From assembly GCF_050003625.1 (NCBI RefSeq), contig NW_027445852.1:992001-1056000 (forward strand): a DNA stretch of 64,000 bases, given 5' to 3'. Below the pieces are notes generated by a model, which was not told where the DNA came from, made no database searches, and saw only the letters and a program-made list of their open reading frames with translations. Source of the stretch: Haematobia irritans. Taxonomy: Eukaryota; Arthropoda; Insecta; Diptera; Muscidae. Made by a program: the position numbers and the translations under genes. Shown here piece by piece: positions 8,566 through 22,420 of the stretch. Numbering within the stretch: the first letter of the stretch is position 1; the number at the start of each line of letters is the position of its first letter.

Positions 8566-11500
8566 AATAAGTTTTTCATATAAAAATTTCATTTTTTTGA
8601 GGATTTTCGTCGAAATTTTGATTTTTTGGGGGTGGTCACGAATTGAGGTCCTTTTGGCTCTAGGACGCATATTTAAGGAGTTATGGCCAAAATAAGTTTT
8701 TCATATAAAAATTTAAATTTTTTGAGGATTTTCATCAAAATTTTGATTTTTTGGAGTGATCACGAATTGAGGTCCTTTTGGCTCTAGGACGCATATTTAA
8801 GGAGTTATGGCCAAAATAAGTTTTTCATATAAAAATTTCATTTTTTTGAGGATTTTCGTCGAAATTTTGATTTTTTGGGGATGGTCACGAATTGAGGTCC
8901 TTTTGGCTCTAGGACGCATATTTAAGGAGTTATGGCCAAAATAAGTTTTTCATATAAAAATTTCATTTTTTTGAGGATTTTCGTCGAAATTTGGATTTTT
9001 TGCGGGTGGTCACGAATTGAGGTCCTTTTGGCTCTAGGACGCATATTTAAGGAGTTATGGCCAAAATAAGTTTTTCATATAAAAATTTCATTTTTTTGAG
9101 GATTTTCGTCGAAATTTTGATTTTTTGGGGGTGGTCACGAATTGAGGTCCTTTTGGCTCTAGGAAGCATATTTAAGGAGTTATGGCCAAAATAAGTTTTT
9201 CATATAAAATTTTCAATTTTTTGAGGATTTTCGTCGAAATTTGGATTTTTTGCGGGTGGTCACGAATTGAGGTCCTTTTGGCTCTAGGACGCATATTTAA
9301 GGAGTTATGGCCAAAATAAGTTTTTCATATAAAATTTTCAATTTTTTGAGGATTTTCATCAAAATTTTGATTTTTTGGGGATGGTCACGAATTGAGGTCC
9401 TTTTGGCTCTAGGACGCATATTTAAGGAGTTATGGCCAAAATAAGTTTTTCATATAAAAATTTCAATTTTTTGAGGATGTTCGTCGAAATTTGGATTTTT
9501 TGGGGGTGGTCACGAATTGAGGTCCTTTTGGCTCTAGGACGCATATTTAAGGAGTTATGGGCAAAATAAGTTTTTCATATAAAAATTTCAATTTTTTGAG
9601 GATTTTCGTCGAAATTTGGATTTTTTGGGGATGGTCACGAATTGAGGTCATTTTGGCTCTAGGACGCATATTTAAGGAGTTATGGCCAAAATAAGTTTTT
9701 CATATAAAAATTTCAATTTTTTGAGGATTTTCATCAAAATTTTGATTTTTTGGGGATGGTCACGAATTGAGGTCCTTTTGGCTCTAGGACGCATATTTAA
9801 GGAGTTATGGCCACAATAAGTTTTTCATATAAAATTTTCAATTTTTTGAGGATTTTCATCAAAATTTTGATTTTTTGGGGATGGTCACGAATTGAGGTCC
9901 TTTTGGCGCTAGGACGCATATTTAAGGAGTTATGGCCAAAATAAGTTTTTCATATAAAAATTTAAATTTTTTGAGGATTTTCATCAAAATTTTGATTTTT
10001 TGGGGATGGTCACGAATTGAGGTCCTTTTGGCTCTAGGACGCATATTTAAGGAGTTATGGCCAAAATAAATTTTTCATATAAAAATTTCAATTTTTTGAG
10101 GATTTTCGTCGAAATTTGGATTTTTTGGGGGTGGTCACGAATTGAGGTCATTTTGGCTCTAGGACGCATATTTAAGGAGTTATGGCCAAAATAAGTTTTT
10201 CATATAAAAATTTCATTTTTTTGAGGATTTTCGTCGAAATTTGGATTTTTTGCGGGTGGTCACGAATTGAGGTCCTTTTGGCTCTAGGACGCATATTTAA
10301 GGAGTTATGGCCAAAATAAGTTTTCCATATAAAAATTTCAATTTTTTGAGGATTTTCATCAAAATTTTGATTTTTTGGGGATGGTCACGAATTGAGGTCC
10401 TTTTGGCTCTAGGACGCATATTTAAGGAGTTATGGTCAAAATAAGTTTTTCATATAAAAATTTAAATTTTTTGAGGATTTTCATCAAAATTTTGATTTTT
10501 TGGGGATGGTCACGAATTGAGGTCCTTTTGGCTCTAGGACGCATATTTAAGGAGTTATGGCCAAAATAAGTTTTTTATATAAAAATTTCAATTTTTTGAG
10601 GATTTTCGTCGAAATTTGGATTTTTTGGGAGTGATCACGAATTGAGGTCCTTTTGGCTATAGGACGCATATTTAAGGAGTTATGGGCAAAATAAGTTTTT
10701 CATATAAAAATTTCATTTTTTTGAGGATTTTCGTCGAAATTTTGATTTTTTGGGGGTGGTCACGAATTGAGGTCCTTTTGGCTCTAGGACGCATATTTAA
10801 GGAGTTATGGCCAAAATAAGTTTTTCATATAAAAATTTCATGTTTTTGAGGATTTTCGTCGAAATTTGGATTTTTAGGGGGTGGTCACGAATTGAGGTCC
10901 TTTTGGCTCTAGGACGCATATTTAAGGAGTTATGGGCAAAATAAGTTTTTCATATAAAAATTTCAATTTTTTGAGGATTTTCGTCGAAATTTGGATTTTT
11001 TGGGGATGGTCACGAATTGAGGTCATTTTGGCTCTAGGACGCATATTTAAGGAGTTATGGCCAAAATAGGTTTTTCATATAAAAATTTCAATTTTTTGAG
11101 GATTTTCATCAAAATTTTGATTTTTTGGGGATGGTCACGAATTGAGGTCCTTTTGGCTATAGGACGCATATTTAAGGAGTTATGGCCACAATAAGTTTTT
11201 CATATAAAAATTTCAATTTTCTGAGGATTTTCATCAAAATTTTGATTTTTTGGGAGTGATCACGAATTGAGGTCCTTTTGGCTCTAGGACGCATATTTAA
11301 GGAGTTATGGCCAAAATAAGTTTTTCATATAAAAATTTCATTTTTTTGAGGATTTTCGTCGAAATTTTGATTTTTTGGGGGTGGTCACGAATTGAGGTCC
11401 TTTTGGCTCTAGGACGCATATTTAAGGAGTTATGGCCAAAATAAGTTTTTCATATAAAAATTTCAATTTTTTGAGGATTTTCATCAAAATTTTGATTTTT

Positions 11501-12370
11501 TGGGAATGGTCACGAATTGAGGTCCTTTTGGCTCTAGGACGCATATTTAAGGAGTTATGGCCAAAATAAGTTTTTCATATAAAAATTTAAATTTTTTGAG
11601 GATTTTCGTCGAAATTTGGATTTTTTGGGGGTGGTCACGAATTGAGGTCCTTTTGGCTCTAGGACGCATATTTAAGGAGTTATGGCCAAAATAAGTTTTT
11701 CATATAAAAATTTCAATTTTTTGAGGATTTTCGTCGAAATTTGGATTTTTTGGGGGTGGTCACGAATTGAGGTCCTTTTTGCTCTAGGACGCATATTTAA
11801 GGAGTTATGGCCAAAATAAGTTTTTCATATAAAAATTTCAATTTTTTGAGGATTTTCATCAAAATTTGGATTTTTTGGGGGTGGTCACGAATTGAGGTCC
11901 TTTTGGCTCTAGGACGCATATTTAAGGAGTTATGGCCAAAATAAGTTTTTCATATAAAAATTTCAATTTTTTGAGGATTTTCGTCGAAATTTGGATTTTT
12001 TGGGGGTGGTCACGAATTGAGGTCCTTTTGGCTCTAGGACGCATATTTAAGGAGTTATGGCCAAAATAAGTTTTTCATATAAAAATTTAAATTTTTTGAG
12101 GATTTTCGTCGAAATTTGGATTTTTTGGGGGTGGTCACGAATTGAGGTCATTTTGGCTCTAGGACGCATATTTAAGGAGTTATGGCCAAAATAAGTTTTT
12201 CATATAAAATTTCAATTTTTTGAGGATTTTCGTCGAAATTTGGATTTTTTGGGGGTGGTCACGAATTGAGGTCCTTTTGGCTCTAGGACGCATATTTAAG
12301 GAGTTATGGCCAAAATAAGTTTCTCATATAAAAATTTCTATTTTTTGAGGATTTCATCAAAATTTTGATT
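8030..12370 (+). repeat. Block II, copy 1
   Basis: The variant order matches 13,149-18,364. Aligning marks are GGCTCTGGGACG (8,531 and 13,650), the one-base-shorter TTTTTTGGAGTGATC (about 8,749 and 13,993), GGGCAAAATAAG with GATGTTCGTCG (about 9,476 and 14,720), GGTCAAAATAAG (about 10,434 and 15,678) and CCAAAATAGG (11,061 and 17,055). The offset steps from 5,119 to 5,244 to 5,994 bp, so copy 2 has gained one and then six monomers, or copy 1 has lost them. Confidence 0.85.
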
Positions 12371-13148
12371 TTGTGGGAGTGATCACGAATTGAGGTCCTT
12401 TTGGCTCTAGGACGCATATTTAAGGAGTTATGGCCAAAATAAGTTTTTCATATAAAAATTTCATTTTTTTGAGGATTTTCGTCGAAATTTTGATTTTTTG
12501 GGGGTGGTCACGAATTGAGGTCCTTTTGGCTCTAGGACGCATATTTAAGGAGTTATGGCCAAAATAAGTTTTTCATATAAAAATTTCAATTTTTTGAGGA
12601 TTTTCATCAAAATTTTGATTTTTTGGGAATGGTCACGAATTGAGGTCCTTTTGGCTCTAGGACGCATATTTAAGGAGTTATGGCCAAAATAAGTTTCTCA
12701 TATAAAAATTTCTATTTTTTGAGGATTTCATCAAAATTTTGATTTTTTGGGGATGGTCACGAATTGAGGTCATTTTGGCTCTAGGACGCATATTTAAGGA
12801 GTTATGGCCAAAATAAGTTTTTCATATAAATATTTCAATTTTTTGAGGATTGTCATCAAAATTTTGATTTTGTGGGAGTGATCACGAATTGAGGTCCTTT
12901 TGGCTCTAGGACGCATATTTAAGGAGTTATGGCCAAAATAAGTTTTTCATATAAAAATTTCAATTTTTTGAGGATTTTCATCAAAATTTTGATGTTTTGG
13001 GAGTGATCACGAATTGAGGTCCTTTTGGCTCTAGGACGCATATTTAAGGAGTTATGGCCAAAATAAGTTTTTCATATAAAAATTGCAATTTTTTGAGGAT
13101 TTCATCAAAATTTTGATTTTTTGGGGATGGTCACGAATTGAGGTCCTT
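12371..13148 (+). repeat. Monomers between block II copies
   Basis: These are about six ordinary monomers with no other sequence. They include a second GTTTCTCAT/TTTCTATTTTTTGAGG monomer near 12,690, an AAATATTTCAA/GATTGTCATC monomer near 12,830, and two private changes, GATGTTTTGGG (about 12,991) and AATTGCAATT (about 13,081). The GGGAATGG end near 12,629 repeats the one near 11,503, suggesting a short local duplication of about nine monomers across the block II right edge. Confidence 0.75.
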
Positions 13149-16100
13149 TTGGCTCTAGGACGCATATTTAAGGAGTTATGGCCAAAATAAGTTTTTCATA
13201 TAAAAATTTAAATTTTTTGAGGATTTTCATCAAAATTTTGATTTTTTGGGAGTGATCACGAATTGAGGTCCTTTTGGCTCTAGGACGCATATTTAAGGAG
13301 TTATGGCCAAAATAAGTTTTTCATATAAAAATTTCATTTTTTTGAGGATTTTCGTCGAAATTTGGATTTTTTGCGGGTGGTCACGAATTGAGGTCCTTTT
13401 GGCTCTAGGACGCATATTTAAGGAGTTATGGCCAAAATAAATTTTTCATATAAAATTTCAATTTTTTGAGGATTTTCATCAAAATTTTGATTTTTTGGGG
13501 ATGGTCACGAATTGAGGTCCTTTTGGCTCTAGGACGCATATTTAAGGAGTTATGGCCAAAATAAGTTTTTCATATAAAAATTTCAATTTTTTGAGGATTT
13601 TTGTCGAAATTTGGATTTTTTGGGGGTGGTCACGAATTGAGGTCATTTTGGCTCTGGGACGCATATTTAAGGAGTTATGGCCAAAATAAGTTTTTCATAT
13701 AAAAATTTCATTTTTTTGAGGATTTTCGTCGAAATTTTGATTTTTTGGGGGTGGTCACGAATTGAGGTCCTTTTGGCTCTAGGACGCATATTTAAGGAGT
13801 TATGGCCAAAATAAGTTTTTCATATAAAAATTTCAATTTTTTGAGGATTTTCGTCGAAATTTGGATTTTTTGGGGGTGGTCACGAATTGAGGTCCTTTTG
13901 GCTCTAGGACGCATATTTAAGGAGTTATGGCCAAAATAAGTTTTTCATATAAAAATTTAAATTTTTTGAGGATTTTCATCAAAATTTTGATTTTTTGGAG
14001 TGATCACGAATTGAGGTCCTTTTGGCTCTAGGACGCATATTTAAGGAGTTATGGCCAAAATAAGTTTTTCATATAAAAATTTCATTTTTTTGAGGATTTT
14101 CGTCGAAATTTTGATTTTTTGGGGATGGTCACGAATTGAGGTCCTTTTGGCTCTAGGACGCATATTTAAGGAGTTATGGCCAAAATAAGTTTTTCATATA
14201 AAAATTTCATTTTTTTGAGGATTTTCGTCGAAATTTGGATTTTTTGCGGGTGGTCACGAATTGAGGTCCTTTTGGCTCTAGGACGCATATTTAAGGAGTT
14301 ATGGCCAAAATAAGTTTTTCATATAAAAATTTCATTTTTTTGAGGATTTTCGTCGAAATTTTGATTTTTTGGGGGTGGTCACGAATTGAGGTCCTTTTGG
14401 CTCTAGGAAGCATATTTAAGGAGTTATGGCCAAAATAAGTTTTTCATATAAAATTTTCAATTTTTTGAGGATTTTCGTCGAAATTTGGATTTTTTGCGGG
14501 TGGTCACGAATTGAGGTCCTTTTGGCTCTAGGACGCATATTTAAGGAGTTATGGCCAAAATAAGTTTTTCATATAAAATTTTAAATTTTTTGAGGATTTT
14601 CATCAAAATTTTGATTTTTTGGGGATGGTCACGAATTGAGGTCCTTTTGGCTCTAGGACGCATATTTAAGGAGTTATGGCCAAAATAAGTTTTTCATATA
14701 AAAATTTCAATTTTTTGAGGATGTTCGTCGAAATTTGGATTTTTTGGGGGTGGTCACGAATTGAGGTCCTTTTGGCTCTAGGACGCATATTTAAGGAGTT
14801 ATGGGCAAAATAAGTTTTTCATATAAAAATTTCAATTTTTTGAGGATTTTCGTCGAAATTTGGATTTTTTGGGGATGGTCACGAATTGAGGTCATTTTGG
14901 CTCTAGGACGCATATTTAAGGAGTTATGGCCAAAATAAGTTTTTCATATAAAAATTTCAATTTTTTGAGGATTTTCATCAAAATTTTGATTTTTTGGGGA
15001 TGGTCACGAATTGAGGTCCTTTTGGCTCTAGGACGCATATTTAAGGAGTTATGGCCACAATAAGTTTTTCATATAAAATTTTCAATTTTTTGAGGATTTT
15101 CATCAAAATTTTGATTTTTTGGGGATGGTCACGAATTGAGGTCCTTTTGGCGCTAGGACGCATATTTAAGGAGTTATGGCCAAAATAAGTTTTTCATATA
15201 AAAATTTAAATTTTTTGAGGATTTTCATCAAAATTTTGATTTTTTGGGGATGGTCACGAATTGAGGTCCTTTTGGCTCTAGGACGCATATTTAAGGAGTT
15301 ATGGCCAAAATAAATTTTTCATATAAAAATTTCAATTTTTTGAGGATTTTCGTCGAAATTTGGATTTTTTGGGGGTGGTCACGAATTGAGGTCATTTTGG
15401 CTCTAGGACGCATATTTAAGGAGTTATGGCCAAAATAAGTTTTTCATATAAAAATTTCATTTTTTTGAGGATTTTCGTCGAAATTTGGATTTTTTGCGGG
15501 TGGTCACGAATTGAGGTCCTTTTGGCTCTAGGACGCATATTTAAGGAGTTATGGCCAAAATAAGTTTTCCATATAAAAATTTCAATTTTTTGAGGATTTT
15601 CATCAAAATTTTGATTTTTTGGGGATGGTCACGAATTGAGGTCCTTTTGGCTCTAGGACGCATATTTAAGGAGTTATGGTCAAAATAAGTTTTTCATATA
15701 AAAATTTAAATTTTTTGAGGATTTTCATCAAAATTTTGATTTTTTGGGGATGGTCACGAATTGAGGTCCTTTTGGCTCTAGGACGCATATTTAAGGAGTT
15801 ATGGCCAAAATAAGTTTTTTATATAAAAATTTCAATTTTTTGAGGATTTTCGTCGAAATTTGGATTTTTTGGGAGTGATCACGAATTGAGGTCCTTTTGG
15901 CTATAGGACGCATATTTAAGGAGTTATGGCCAAAATAAGTTTTTCATATAAAAATTTCAATTTTTTGAGGATTTTCGTCGAAATTTTGATTTTTTGGGGG
16001 TGGTCACGAATTGAGGTCCTTTTGGCTCTAGGACGCATATTTAAGGAGTTATGGCCAAAATAAGTTTTTCATATAAAAATTTCAATTTTTTGAGGATTTT

Positions 16101-18364
16101 CGTCGAAATTTGGATTTTTTGGGAGTGATCACGAATTGAGGTCCTTTTGGCTCTAGGACGCATATTTAAGGAGTTATGGCCACAATAAGTTTTTCATATA
16201 AAAATTTCAATTTTTTGAGGATGTTCGTCGAAATTTGGATTTTTTGGGGGTGGTCACGAATTGAGGTCCTTTTGGCTCTAGGACGCATATTTAAGGAGTT
16301 ATGGGCAAAATAAGTTTTTCATATAAAAATTTCAATTTTTTGAGGATTTTCGTCGAAATTTGGATTTTTTGGGGATGGTCACGAATTGAGGTCATTTTGG
16401 CTCTAGGACGCATATTTAAGGAGTTATGGCCAAAATAAGTTTTTCATATAAAAATTTCAATTTTTTGAGGATTTTCATCAAAATTTTGATTTTTTGGGGA
16501 TGGTCACGAATTGAGGTCCTTTTGGCTCTAGGACGCATATTTAAGGAGTTATGGCCACAATAAGTTTTTCATATAAAAATTTCAATTTTCTGAGGATTTT
16601 CATCAAAATTTTGATTTTTTGGGAGTGATCACGAATTGAGGTCCTTTTGGCTCTAGGACGCATATTTAAGGAGTTATGGGCAAAATAAGTTTTTCATATA
16701 AAAATTTCATTTTTTTGAGGATTTTCGTCGAAATTTTGATTTTTTGGGGGTGGTCACGAATTGAGGTCCTTTTGGCTCTAGGACGCATATTTAAGGAGTT
16801 ATGGCCAAAATAAGTTTTTCATATAAAAATTTCATGTTTTTGAGGATTTTCGTCGAAATTTGGATTTTTAGGGGGTGGTCACGAATTGAGGTCCTTTTGG
16901 CTCTAGGACGCATATTTAAGGAGTTATGGGCAAAATAAGTTTTTCATATAAAAATTTCAATTTTTTGAGGATTTTCGTCGAAATTTGGATTTTTTGGGGA
17001 TGGTCACGAATTGAGGTCATTTTGGCTCTAGGACGCATATTTAAGGAGTTATGGCCAAAATAGGTTTTTCATATAAAAATTTCAATTTTTTGAGGATTTT
17101 CATCAAAATTTTGATTTTTTGGGGATGGTCACGAATTGAGGTCCTTTTGGCTATAGGACGCATATTTAAGGAGTTATGGCCACAATAAGTTTTTCATATA
17201 AAAATTTCAATTTTCTGAGGATTTTCATCAAAATTTTGATTTTTTGGGAGTGATCACGAATTGAGGTCCTTTTGGCTCTAGGACGCATATTTAAGGAGTT
17301 ATGGCCAAAATAAGTTTTTCATATAAAAATTTCATTTTTTTGAGGATTTTCGTCGAAATTTTGATTTTTTGGGGGTGGTCACGAATTGAGGTCCTTTTGG
17401 CTCTAGGACGCATATTTAAGGAGTTATGGCCAAAATAAGTTTTTCATATAAAAATTTCAATTTTTTGAGGATTTTCATCAAAATTTTGATTTTTTGGGAA
17501 TGGTCACGAATTGAGGTCCTTTTGGCTCTAGGACGCATATTTAAGGAGTTATGGCCAAAATAAGTTTTTCATATAAAAATTTAAATTTTTTGAGGATTTT
17601 CGTCGAAATTTGGATTTTTTGGGGGTGGTCACGAATTGAGGTCCTTTTGGCTCTAGGACGCATATTTAAGGAGTTATGGCCAAAATAAGTTTTTCATATA
17701 AAAATTTCAATTTTTTGAGGATTTTCGTCGAAATTTGGATTTTTTGGGGGTGGTCACGAATTGAGGTCCTTTTTGCTCTAGGACGCATATTTAAGGAGTT
17801 ATGGCCAAAATAAGTTTTTCATATAAAAATTTCAATTTTTTGAGGATTTTCATCAAAATTTGGATTTTTTGGGGGTGGTCACGAATTGAGGTCCTTTTGG
17901 CTCTAGGACGCATATTTAAGGAGTTATGGCCAAAATAAGTTTTTCATATAAAAATTTCAATTTTTTGAGGATTTTCGTCGAAATTTGGATTTTTTGGGGG
18001 TGGTCACGAATTGAGGTCCTTTTGGCTCTAGGACGCATATTTAAGGAGTTATGGCCAAAATAAGTTTTTCATATAAAAATTTAAATTTTTTGAGGATTTT
18101 CGTCGAAATTTGGATTTTTTGGGGGTGGTCACGAATTGAGGTCATTTTGGCTCTAGGACGCATATTTAAGGAGTTATGGCCAAAATAAGTTTTTCATATA
18201 AAATTTCAATTTTTTGAGGATTTTCGTCGAAATTTGGATTTTTTGGGGGTGGTCACGAATTGAGGTCCTTTTGGCTCTAGGACGCATATTTAAGGAGTTA
18301 TGGCCAAAATAAGTTTCTCATATAAAAATTTCTATTTTTTGAGGATTTCATCAAAATTTTGATT
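13149..18364 (+). repeat. Block II, copy 2, with one- and six-monomer additions
   Basis: This is the longer copy of block II (5,216 bp against 4,341 bp). The one-monomer difference is a type A monomer near 13,800-13,925. The six-monomer difference lies at about 15,917-16,667. The copy ends where both share GTTTCTCAT with TTTCTATTTTTTGAGG, after which copy 1 continues into GTGGGAGTGATC and copy 2 into GGGGATGG. Confidence 0.83.
15917..16667 (+). repeat. Six-monomer insertion inside block II copy 2
   Basis: Block II copy 1 passes directly from GGCTATAGGACG (about 10,660) to GGGCAAAATAAG (about 10,685). Copy 2 has 750 bp between the same marks. The extra monomers carry GGCCACAATAAG, GATGTTCGTCG, GGGCAAAATAAG, GGTCATTTTGG and TTTTCTGAGG in that order. 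A closely similar series occurs at about 42,398-43,150, and a related one at about 27,400-28,050. The segment could be an insertion by unequal exchange here or a deletion from copy 1. Confidence 0.78.
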
Positions 18365-20820
18365 TTTTGGGGATGGTCACGAATTGAGGTCATTTTGGCT
18401 CTAGGACGCATATTTAAGGAGTTATGGCCAAAATAAGTTTCTCATATAAAAATTTCTATTTTTTTAAGAATTTCATCAAAATTTTGATTTTTTGGGGATG
18501 GTCACGAATTGAGGTCCTTTTGGCTCTAGGACGCATATTTAAGGAGTTATGGCCAAAATAAGTTTTTCATATAAAAATTTAAATTTTTTGAGGATTTTCG
18601 TCGAAATTTGGATTTTTTGGGGGTGGTCACGAATTGAGGTCCTTTTGGCTCTAGGACGCATATTTAAGGAGTTATGGCCACAATAAGTTTTTCATATAAA
18701 AATTTCAATTTTTTGAGGATTTTCATCAAAATTTTGATTTTTTGGGGATGGTCACGAATTGAGGTCCTTTTGGCTCTAGGACGCATATTTAAGGAGTTAT
18801 GGCCAAAATAAGTTTTTCATATAAAAATTTAAATTTTTTGAGGATATTCATCAAAATTTTGATTTTTTGGGAGTGATCACGACTTGAGGTCCTTTTGGCT
18901 CTAGGACGCATATTTAAGGAGTTATGGCCCAAATAAGTTTTTCATATAAAAATTTCAATTTTTTGAGGATTTTCGTCGAAATTTGGATTTTTTGGGGGTG
19001 GTCACGAATTGAGGTCCTTTTGGCTCTAGGACGCATATTTAAGGAGTTATGGCCAAAATAAGTTTTTCATATAAAAATTTCAATTTTTTGAGGATTTTCA
19101 TCAAAATTTTGATTTTTTGGGAGTGATCACGAATTGAGGTCCTTTTGGCTCTAGGACGCATATTTAAGGAGTTATGGCCAAAATAAGTTTCTCATATAAA
19201 AATTTCTATTTTTTGAGGATTTTCGTCGAAATTTGGATTTTTTGGGGATGGTCACGAATTGAGGTCCTTTTGGCTCTAGGACGCATATTTAAGGAGTTAT
19301 GGCCAAAATAAGTTTTTTATATAAAAATTTCAATTTTTTGAGGATTTTCATCAAAATTTTGATTTTTTGGGGGTGGTCACGAATTGAGGTCCTTTTGGCT
19401 CTAGGACGCATATTTAAGGAGTTATGGCCAAAATAAGTTTTTCATATAAAAATTTCAATTTTTTGAGGATTTTCGTCGAAATTTGGATTTTTTGGGGATG
19501 GTCACGAATTGAGGTCCTTTTGGCTCTAGGACGCATATTTAAGGAGTTATGGCCAAAATAAGTTTTTCATATAAAAATTTCAATTTTTTGAGGATTTTCA
19601 TCAAAATTTTGATTTTTTGGGGATGGTCACGAATTGAGGTCCTTTTGGCTCTAGGACGCATATTTAAGGAGTTATGGCCACAATAAGTTTTTCATATAAA
19701 AATTTCAATTTTTTGAGGATTTTCGTCGAAATTTGGATTTTTTGGGGGTGGTCACGAATTGAGGTCCTTTTGGCTCTAGGAAGCATATTTAAGGAGTTAT
19801 GGCCAAAATAAGTTTTTCATATAAAAATTTTATTTTTTTGAGGATTTTCGTCGAAATTTTGATTTTTTGGGGGTGGTCACGAATTGAGGTCCTTTTGGCT
19901 CTAGGACGCATATTTAAGGAGTTATGGCCAAAATAAGTTTTTCATATAAAAATTTCAATTTTTTGAGGATTTTCGTCGAAATTTGGATTTTTAGGGGGTG
20001 GTCACGAATTGAGGTCCTTTTGGCTCTAGGACGCATATTTAAGGAGTTATGGCCCAAAATAAGTTTTTCATATAAAAATTTCAATTTTTTGAGGATTTTC
20101 GTCGAAATTTGGATTTTTTGGGGGTGGTCACGAATTGAGGTCCTTTTGGCTCTAGGACGCATATTTAAGGAGTTATGGCCAAAATAAGTTTTTCATATAA
20201 AAATTTCAATTTTTTGAGGATTTTCATCAAAATTTTGATTTTTTGGGGATGGTCACGAATTGAGGTCCTTTTGGCTCTAGGAAGCATATTTAAGGAGTTA
20301 TGGCCAAAATAAGTTTTTCATATAAAAATTTCAATTTTTTGAGGATTTTCATCAAAATTTTGATTTTTTGCGGGTGGTCACGAATTGAGGTCCTTTTGGC
20401 TCTAGGACGCATATTTAAGGAGTTGTGGCCAAAATAAGTTTTTCATATAAAAATTTCAATTTTTTGAGGATTTTCGTCGAAATTTGGATTTTTTGGGGGT
20501 GGTCACGAATTGAGGTCCTTTTGGCTCTAGGACGCATATTTAAGGAGTTATGGCCAAAATAAGTTTTTCATATAAAAATTTCAATTTTTTGAGGATTTTC
20601 ATCAAAATTTTGATTTTTTGGGAGTGATCACGAATTGAGGTCCTTTTGGCGCTAGGACGCATATTTAAGGAGTTATGGCCCAAAATAAGTTTTTCATATA
20701 AATATTTCAATTTTTTGAGGATTTTCGTCGAAATTTGGATTTTTTGGGGGTGGTCACGAATTGAGGTCCTTTTGGCTCTAGGACGCATATTTAAGGAGTT
20801 ATGGCCAAAATAAGTTTTTC
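17250..20820 (+). repeat. Block III, copy 1
   Basis: The variant order matches 28,873-32,442 at an offset of 11,623 bp (11,622 after a one-T deletion near 31,361). Shared rare marks include GGGAATGG (17,496 and 29,119), the TTTCTATTTTTTTAAGAA monomer (18,451 and 30,074), GAGGATATTCATC (18,841 and about 30,463), GGCCCAAATAAG and the complete seven-monomer cassette. Private differences include CCTTTTTGCTC (about 17,769), CGACTTGAGG (about 18,890) and TAAATATTTCAA (about 20,700). The left part also overlaps the end of block II. Confidence 0.85.
19875..20751 (+). repeat. Seven-monomer cassette, occurrence 3
   Basis: This is a complete copy with all seven marks in order and the 626-bp frame spacing (19,914 and 20,540). 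The last member has TAAATATTTCAA near 20,700, a change shared with the cassette at 23,000 and not with those at 379, 31,497 or 36,373. These two copies are therefore closest relatives. It is followed by a TATAAAATTTTC monomer rather than the usual one. Confidence 0.86.
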
Positions 20821-20879
20821 ATATAAAATTTTCAATTTTTTGAGGATTTTCATCAAATTTTGATTTTTTGGGGATGGTC

Positions 20880-22420
20880 ACGAATTGAGGTCCTTTTGGC
20901 GCTAGGACGCATATTTAAGGAGTTATGGCCAAAATAAGTTTTTCATATAAAAATTTCAATTTTTTGAGGATTTTCATCAAAATTTTGATTTTTTGGGAGT
21001 GATCACGAATTGAGGTCCTTTTGGCTCTAGGACGCATATTTAAGGAGTTATGGCCAAAATAAGTTTTTCATATAAAAATTTCAATTTTTTGAGGATTTTC
21101 ATCAAAATTTTGATTTTTTGGGAGTGATCACGAATTGAGGTCCTTTTGGCTCTAGGACGCATATTTAAGGAGTTATGGCCAAAATAAGTTTTTCATATAA
21201 AAATTTCATTTTTTTGAGGATTTTCGTCGAAATTTTGATTTTTTGGGGGTGGTCACGAATTGAGGTCCTTTTGGCTCTAGGACGCATATTTAAGGAGTTA
21301 TGGCCAAAATAAGTTTTTCATATAAAAATTTAAATTTTTTGAGGATTTTCATCAAAATTTTGATTTTTTGGGAGTGATCACGAATTGAGGTCCTTTTGGC
21401 TCTAGGACGCATATTTAAGGAGTTATGGCCAAAATAAGTTTTTCATATAAAAATTTCATTTTTTTGAGGATTTTCGTCGAAATTTTGATTTTTTGGGGGT
21501 GGTCACGAATTGAGGTCCTTTTGGCTCTAGGACGCATATTTAAGGAGTTATGGCCAAAATAAGTTTTTCATATAAAAATTTCAATTTTTTGAGGATTTTC
21601 ATCAAAATTTTGATTTTTTGGGAATGGTCACGAATTGAGGTCCTTTTGGCTCTAGGACGCATATTTAAGGAGTTATGGCCAAAATAAGTTTTTCATATAA
21701 AAATTTAAATTTTTTGAGGATTTTCGTCGAAATTTGGATTTTTTGGGGGTGGTCACGAATTGAGGTCCTTTTGGCTCTAGGACGCATATTTAAGGAGTTA
21801 TGGCCAAAATAAGTTTTTCATATAAAAATTTCAATTTTTTGAGGATTTTCGTCGAAATTTGGATTTTTTGGGGGTGGTCACGAATTGAGGTCCTTTTTGC
21901 TCTAGGACGCATATTTAAGGAGTTATGGCCAAAATAAGTTTTTCATATAAAAATTTCAATTTTTTGAGGATTTTCATCAAAATTTGGATTTTTTGGGGGT
22001 GGTCACGAATTGAGGTCCTTTTGGCTCTAGGACGCATATTTAAGGAGTTATGGCCAAAATAAGTTTTTCATATAAAAATTTCAATTTTTTGAGGATTTTC
22101 GTCGAAATTTGGATTTTTTGGGGGTGGTCACGAATTGAGGTCCTTTTGGCTCTAGGACGCATATTTAAGGAGTTATGGCCAAAATAAGTTTTTCATATAA
22201 AAATTTAAATTTTTTGAGGATTTTCGTCGAAATTTGGATTTTTTGGGGGTGGTCACGAATTGAGGTCATTTTGGCTCTAGGACGCATATTTAAGGAGTTA
22301 TGGCCAAAATAAGTTTTTCATATAAAATTTCAATTTTTTGAGGATTTTCGTCGAAATTTGGATTTTTTGGGGGTGGTCACGAATTGAGGTCCTTTTGGCT
22401 CTAGGACGCATATTTAAGGA
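20880..22420 (+). repeat. Block IV, copy 1
   Basis: This matches 28,379-29,919 at an offset of 7,499 bp, anchored by GGCGCTAGG (20,898 and 28,397), GGGAATGG and the shorter TATAAAATTTC monomer (22,321 and 29,820). The match ends where this copy enters a GGCCCAAATAAG monomer and the other enters GTTTCTCAT. A shorter third copy lies at 43,379-44,200. One clear difference is at about 21,190, where this copy is type C with GGGGGTGG and the others carry TTAGGGGGTGG. Confidence 0.82.
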
